Part shown: positions 60,035 to 64,000 of the stretch, in pieces
Numbering within the stretch: position 1 is the first letter of the stretch
Layout: every line of letters begins with the position of its first letter
Source: Henckelia pumila
Taxonomy: Eukaryota; Streptophyta; Magnoliopsida; Lamiales; Gesneriaceae
Length of the DNA: 64,000 bases
Assembly: GCF_033568475.1 (NCBI RefSeq)
Contig: NC_133121.1
Coordinates: 78,016,589 to 78,080,588 of the forward strand
Direction of reading: 5' to 3'
The notes under the pieces: generated by a model
Seen by the model: the letters and a program-made list of their open reading frames with translations, nothing else
Databases searched by the model: none
What the model was told of the DNA's origin: nothing
Program-made: the position numbers and the translations under genes

Positions 60035-60869
60035 AATATGTTAAAAACAAAATGACAAGTTTTGTTATCATCAAAATCAAGATTGCTTTTAATTTCATAT
60101 CTAACATATATGTAATATAATATAGATAATATTTATTTACTATCTTGCACGCACCCTACCAGTAATATATATTACTTTCTAGCGGATAATGACATACGTG
60201 ATGTGTGTGATTCATGGAAAAAATAGAAAATGAAATAGTTTTTAAAAAATATAGAGAATGAAATATTTTTTTAAAAAATTAAGAAATTGAGGTTATTAAT
60301 TTTTGGAAAAATTATAATTTTGGTCTGATAGTTTTGACACATTGTGATTTTGATCTTTTATATTTCATATTTCAATTTTAGTCCTATATATTCCGATTTT
60401 TGACAATTTTAGTCATTTTTATCGAAAATACTGATATGACACTATATTCTTCAGCACCACAACAACGCTGCAAATGTGCCACATGAACGTCATATCTCAA
60501 AAATAACTAAAATTACCAAAAAAATAAAGATAACAATCTAACACTAAAATCTGATATCATAGAAAACCCAAATTGCAAAGAGAGAAACTTATATGATCAA
60601 AAAACAATTTTCTCGTAATTTTTTAAGAGTGAATTGTCCTAAAATCCCTAATACCCTTCCTAACTTTATTAGAACTCCCTAGGCAAAAGATTCTTTACTA
60701 TAACTCCCTAGAACCACCAAACTTGAATTTTTTAATATTTAATTCTTGTGCTGGATTTATGCTAATCTATGCTTGAAATTTATAGGTTCTATACTTAACT
60801 TGTAAATGTTTTATGCTTGAATCTGGAGATTTTGTGCTCATTTGCAGTATAAAGAATTATGCGGAAAAA
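60035..60869. other. AT-rich DNA upstream of the pararetrovirus ORFs
   Basis: No gene. 60300-60600 resembles noncoding repeat DNA (AATTTTAGTCCTATA and similar strings). From perhaps 60640 the sequence may already be the viral intergenic region, since it leads without a visible break to the primer site. The host-virus junction cannot be placed by eye. Confidence 0.45.
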
Positions 60870-60881
60870 TGGTATCAGAGC
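60870..60881 (+). other. tRNA-Met primer binding site of the pararetrovirus
   Basis: TGGTATCAGAGC, the standard Caulimoviridae minus-strand DNA priming site, 78 bases before the first viral ORF. By convention this marks position 1 of the circular genome. Confidence 0.85.
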
Positions 60882-60958
60882 CTTAGGTTAATTATTCAGA
60901 CATAATATTATTCGTTAATTCATGTTTTTCTTTGTTGAGGAGAAGATTTTACAAAAAT

Positions 60959-61102
60959 ATGACTTCAAACGAAGTTTTGAATCAAGAGGATTTTATTCAC
61001 ATGAAATCCTATAAACAAGTTAATCTATTAACAATAGATTACTTACAACATGTTACGACTAATGCTCTCAAATTTGAAGAGATAAAGAAAAATGATTTCT
61101 AA
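60959..61102 (+). CDS. Small viral ORF, 47 aa, unknown function
   Basis: ATG at 60959, stop TAA at 61100-61102. It is the first ORF after the primer site and overlaps the start of the next ORF by 11 bases in another frame. Mostly polar, with an acidic/basic C-terminus (KFEEIKKNDF). Tungroviruses and badnaviruses have a small ORF in this place whose role is unclear; similarity is positional only. No break seen. Confidence 0.55.
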   Translation: MTSNEVLNQEDFIHMKSYKQVNLLTIDYLQHVTTNALKFEEIKKNDF

Positions 61103-61463
61103 CTCTAAATTTTTAGAGATTACCCCAGATTCCTCTAAACTCTCCGGAGATCTTAGAGAAATTCAAAAGACGGTACAATATTACAACAATCAGTTGTATG
61201 AAATACCTCGGCAAATTGAAGAAATCCTTAAGAAACAAGAAGAAATTCTTGGAACTCTAAAGGATCTTCAAAATAAAATCCTAAACCTAGAACATACTTC
61301 TGGTTCTAGAAAAGGAAATACAGGAGGAAGGTTACCACTATCGTTTGGTACCGAACCTTTGTTACATCAGAAAGGTAAAACCAAAATGGTTCAAAAACCT
61401 TTAAATAATGATGAAATGATGATTAATCTTATAAAAGCAGTATCAGAGAAAAACACTATCTGA
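61092..61463 (+). CDS. Viral coiled-coil protein, virion-associated-protein-like, 123 aa
   Basis: Residues about 15-70 form a heptad-rich helix (LREIQKTVQYYNNQL, IEEILKKQEEILGTL, LQNKILNLE), followed by a basic Gly/Lys-rich tail (GKTKMVQK) and a short C-terminal helix. Caulimovirid virion-associated proteins have the same build: a coiled coil for oligomerisation and a basic DNA-binding tail. Its stop overlaps the next start as TGATG (61461-61465), a coupling typical of tungro/badnavirus ORFs. Open and unbroken. Function is by analogy. Confidence 0.65.
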   Translation: MISNSKFLEITPDSSKLSGDLREIQKTVQYYNNQLYEIPRQIEEILKKQEEILGTLKDLQNKILNLEHTSGSRKGNTGGRLPLSFGTEPLLHQKGKTKMVQKPLNNDEMMINLIKAVSEKNTI

Positions 61464-62862
61464 TGACTACTTTAGAAAGATTAAATCTCGAGGATCTACA
61501 AGATCTTGCGGATTCTTTTGCGAATCTCAAAGTTGTAGATCTAAAAATGAATTCCTCTGAGGATGAACAACCCATGGGAAATCCCCCAAGATATGTGGTA
61601 AAAACAGAAGAACCACATAGTGAGTTCCATGTGGGAGAAAATTCACATCCAGCAGGAACCAGATTAAGAAGGAGTAAAATACCACTACATCAAACTCCTT
61701 ATGGAAAAACTGTTTTAGACCCGATACATCCTTATGGGGTTATGTTAAACCTTGATGTTTCGGACTTCAAAAACAGAGAAAATCTTATAGATGATTGGAT
61801 GTCATCTATGAGAATTGCAGCAGGGACATTAGATCTCAATAAATAAGGATTCATTAAACTTCTAGAAATGAGTCTAATGGGATCTGTCAAGATCGCATGG
61901 GAGATGACTATGCCAGATACGAATGAATCAATCTTAGCAGGAGAATCCCTCAACGAGATTGGAGAAAGAATGACCACCCTATTTAAAACACAATTCATAG
62001 GGGTAGATTATTTCAATAATCAAGATACAAAGAAAAAGAGAAGATATACTCAAGCTCTGTATAGCCTCGAGTTACATGATATCTGTTTATTTGATGAGTA
62101 CATTATATTATTCACTAAATACAGATGGAATTCGGGAGTCGAGGAAAATGTAGCTATTCAGCTATTTTTTGCAAAAATGCCAAGTCCCTGGAGAGAAATG
62201 CTGATTAAAAAATACGTTCCAGGTAATCTTGATACATTGGCAAGACGCGCGTCCTTTTTGAAAGGAAAATTGGCAGAATGATGCCATATGACAGCATTAC
62301 AAAATAACTACAAGAAAATAAAGGGTATAGATAAGCGTACACCTTTGTGTTGTAGAGAAAATGATCTTCCAACGATCATTGGAAACAGAACACAGGGATT
62401 TAAAAGGAAGAAATTCAGAAATAATCTCTATAATAAAAGAATGAAGAGTTCTTGGAAACCAAGAACATTTTGGTCCAAACAAAAAGCCAGATCCTATAGA
62501 TCAGGTAGAAGAAGTGGACCTACAAGAACGTCCCCAGCAATAGGCTCATCACAAAGCAGGGGAAGAACACCATCAAGAAGAACTTTCAGAAGAACTCTAC
62601 AAGGGCAAGTGAAAGTTTCAAGGATTGCAACTGCTGGACATGTGGAGCAAAAGGACATATATCTAAAAATTGTCCAGAAAATGAGAAAAAAGGAGTCAAA
62701 CTCTTTGAAGCAACACCAGATATGGATGATGCGGTTTTCTTTCAAGATCTAGTCCAAGTATATCAATTTGAGGATATCCCCTCAGATGAAAGCATATACG
62801 AAGAAGAGATATTATTTAGTCAAGAAGTTTCTGAGGATGAATCAGAATCAGAATCAGAATAA
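61463..62862 (+). pseudogene. Viral coat-protein region with CCHC zinc knuckle, broken
   Basis: Starts at the ATG overlapping the previous stop. An acidic N-terminal part is followed by the capsid core (LIDDWMSSMRIAAGTL... GSVKIAWEM... YTQALYSLELHDICLFDEY... AKMPSPWREML), a strongly basic stretch (62400-62560), the zinc knuckle CWTCGAKGHISKNC (62632-62673) and an acidic tail ending ESESESE at the TAA 62860-62862. Breaks: an in-frame TAA at 61844-61846, an in-frame TGA at 62279-62281, and a frame change between the basic stretch (same frame as the start) and the zinc knuckle (+1 relative), somewhere about 62400-62600. It would package viral RNA/DNA; this copy cannot make a full protein. Confidence 0.75.
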
Positions 62863-64000
62863 AGAGGAGGTGTTTCGACATGAAACACATGAAAGTTTGG
62901 CTGGGTTCTTTAGTCAAACCACGATATCTCATAATATGGTTCAAAGGATTATGAGAGAAAATCCAACACTACAGAAGTACCAAGGATTTTCGGCAGGACA
63001 AGTTGAAAGAGTTTTAGAAAACCTAGGGCTAAGACAAAGAAGACATAATTTGATTTATAAGGTATCCAGAAGGGAAATGGCGATTCCTATGGAATTAACC
63101 AGTAATAAAATTGAGATGCAGTTGATTCCCTTTAAAGAAATTCGAGAGGAATTACAGAAATTAAAAGCAGAAGTAGCAAAGACAATGTCTTGGATTCATA
63201 TTGGAGCAATCCAGATTATGATCAAAGCTACTTTTAAAGAAGGAATAGATTCACCCATAGATATCGTAGTATGCGATAAAAGAATGGGGAATATACAAGA
63301 TGCGGTTCTAGGAACTATCTCAGGAAATTTGTGCGCAGAAAAAATTGTGGGAGTTATTTATCCAAGAATAGCCTACAATTTAGCTGATAGAGATTTTAGT
63401 CGAGCCTTGACGTTGCTTCAAAACTTCAAGGAAAAAAGACTAATGAAGGAAGGTAATAGGCCATATTCTATTACATATCAAATTTCATATGGTCTTTCTA
63501 ATACTCACCATTCTGAATTATTTATTAGAAATGAGTTCATTGAAATTCCAGAGATATTTGGGAAAGTTGCTCATGCAATATACCCGAAAAGAATCGAGTT
63601 TCCTTTAATTGAGGAAACAGACATTCAAATTCAAGACAGACCTATTCTATACAGAGACCTTAAAATAGAACCCCGAAGGTTATCTTTTCAAGGAGACCGA
63701 ATGACAAGTAGGAGATGGGACAAATCTCCTATTCAAGAAATTCCACCAGAAGAAAAGAAGTTTTCTATAATAGGAAAACTTAGATCTCCAGAAGGATGGA
63801 AAGAAGTGAAAATAGTATTCGAAATTACAAGTCATCGGAATCAGTTCCCTTGTAACTCGATTTACTATTTGGAACAACAAGAAAAAGGAACTTACCAAGG
63901 AGTGATAAATATTGGAGAATTGGAAGTTCAAATCTGTGGAATTCCAGGAAAAGAGATGGATCAGCTCATTCTTGGCCTAAAATTTCTGGAGGACCATAAA
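62837..64000 (+). CDS. Viral movement protein (30K type), partial, open to window end
   Basis: ATG at 62837 overlaps the coat-region tail by 26 bases in another frame, and the frame stays open for 388 codons to the last base. Residues about 1-115 are polar and helical. The 30K movement core follows (MSWIHIGAIQIMIK at about 117, then DIVVCDKRMGN, ISGNLCAEKIVGVIYPRIAY, YSITYQISYGLSN, IYPKRIEFPLIEE). Movement proteins open plasmodesmata for cell-to-cell spread. The C-terminal 80 residues end in DQLILGLKFL, which resembles the last strand of a retropepsin (I-I/L-G-x-x-F), but no D-T/S-G motif is visible before it. No break is seen in the part present. The continuation is outside the window. Confidence 0.75.
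   Translation, partial: MNQNQNQNKEEVFRHETHESLAGFFSQTTISHNMVQRIMRENPTLQKYQGFSAGQVERVLENLGLRQRRHNLIYKVSRREMAIPMELTSNKIEMQLIPFKEIREELQKLKAEVAKTMSWIHIGAIQIMIKATFKEGIDSPIDIVVCDKRMGNIQDAVLGTISGNLCAEKIVGVIYPRIAYNLADRDFSRALTLLQNFKEKRLMKEGNRPYSITYQISYGLSNTHHSELFIRNEFIEIPEIFGKVAHAIYPKRIEFPLIEETDIQIQDRPILYRDLKIEPRRLSFQGDRMTSRRWDKSPIQEIPPEEKKFSIIGKLRSPEGWKEVKIVFEITSHRNQFPCNSIYYLEQQEKGTYQGVINIGELEVQICGIPGKEMDQLILGLKFLEDHK

Larger units (their letters stand above)
60870..64000 (+). mobile_element. Endogenous pararetrovirus (Caulimoviridae), left part
   Basis: Integrated viral copy: a tRNA-Met primer site, three small or overlapping ORFs, a coat-protein region with a CCHC zinc knuckle, and a movement protein, all on the plus strand. 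Protease, RT and RNase H are not in the window and are expected to the right. The coat protein lies before the movement protein, as I recall for Cavemovirus/Solendovirus-like viruses; badnaviruses have the opposite order. Stops and a frameshift in the coat region show this copy is decayed. Genus is not assigned. Confidence 0.85.

Noticed and set aside
60300..60600. Possible viral coding sequence upstream of the primer site
   Set aside because: No open frame and AT-rich repeat-like strings; it may be host DNA or viral intergenic region, but not a gene.

Overview
This is nuclear plant DNA. It is AT-rich, has spliced genes with GT-AG introns, and carries plant-type Ty3/gypsy, Ty1/copia, LINE, Helitron and Au-like SINE elements plus an integrated plant pararetrovirus. 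It is clearly an angiosperm. A eudicot, perhaps an asterid such as Lamiales, is my inference from the repeat families and is not proven. Only one conventional host gene is visible, a thaumatin-like protein at 48484-50616. Nearly everything else is mobile DNA.

Layout. 1-22506 is a four-level nest of LTR retrotransposons. A young, apparently intact Ty1/copia element (3418-13073, LTRs differing at 2 of 1864 positions) sits inside the gag gene of a minus-strand Tekay-like gypsy element A (1-15539, running off the left edge). A sits inside the decayed internal region of plus-strand gypsy element B (15540-21082, LTR about 3.27 kb). B in turn interrupts an older LTR related to A's (21083-22506). 22507-27219 is AT-rich intergenic DNA with MITE-like elements and an Au-like SINE.

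27220-36987 and 37089-46816 are two nearly identical autonomous-type Helitrons in direct orientation, 101 bp apart. Each carries a six-exon Rep-helicase gene (about 1505 aa when spliced). The gene is intact in copy 1 and broken in copy 2 by a 44-bp deletion in exon 5. 46817-48383 is intergenic, and 48484-50616 is the thaumatin-like gene (three exons, 249 aa).

50617-52556 is AT-rich spacer with microsatellites. 52557 to about 56113 is a 5'-truncated, frameshifted LINE on the minus strand. 56114-59640 holds a decayed gene for a retroelement 'envelope-like'/plant transposon protein. It is split by a solo LTR of the same family as the copia LTRs, flanked by an unusual 36-bp duplication. 59801-60027 is a second Au-like SINE.

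60870-64000 is the left part of an endogenous caulimovirid: a tRNA-Met primer site, two small overlapping ORFs, a coat-protein region broken by stops and a frameshift, and an open movement-protein ORF running off the right edge.

How the parts work together: there is no operon or pathway. The window records successive insertions. The copia element and Helitron copy 1 look recent enough to encode working proteins. Gypsy A, gypsy B, the LINE, the envelope-like gene and the viral coat gene are visibly broken. All similarity and splice calls were made by reading the sequence; no database search was run.
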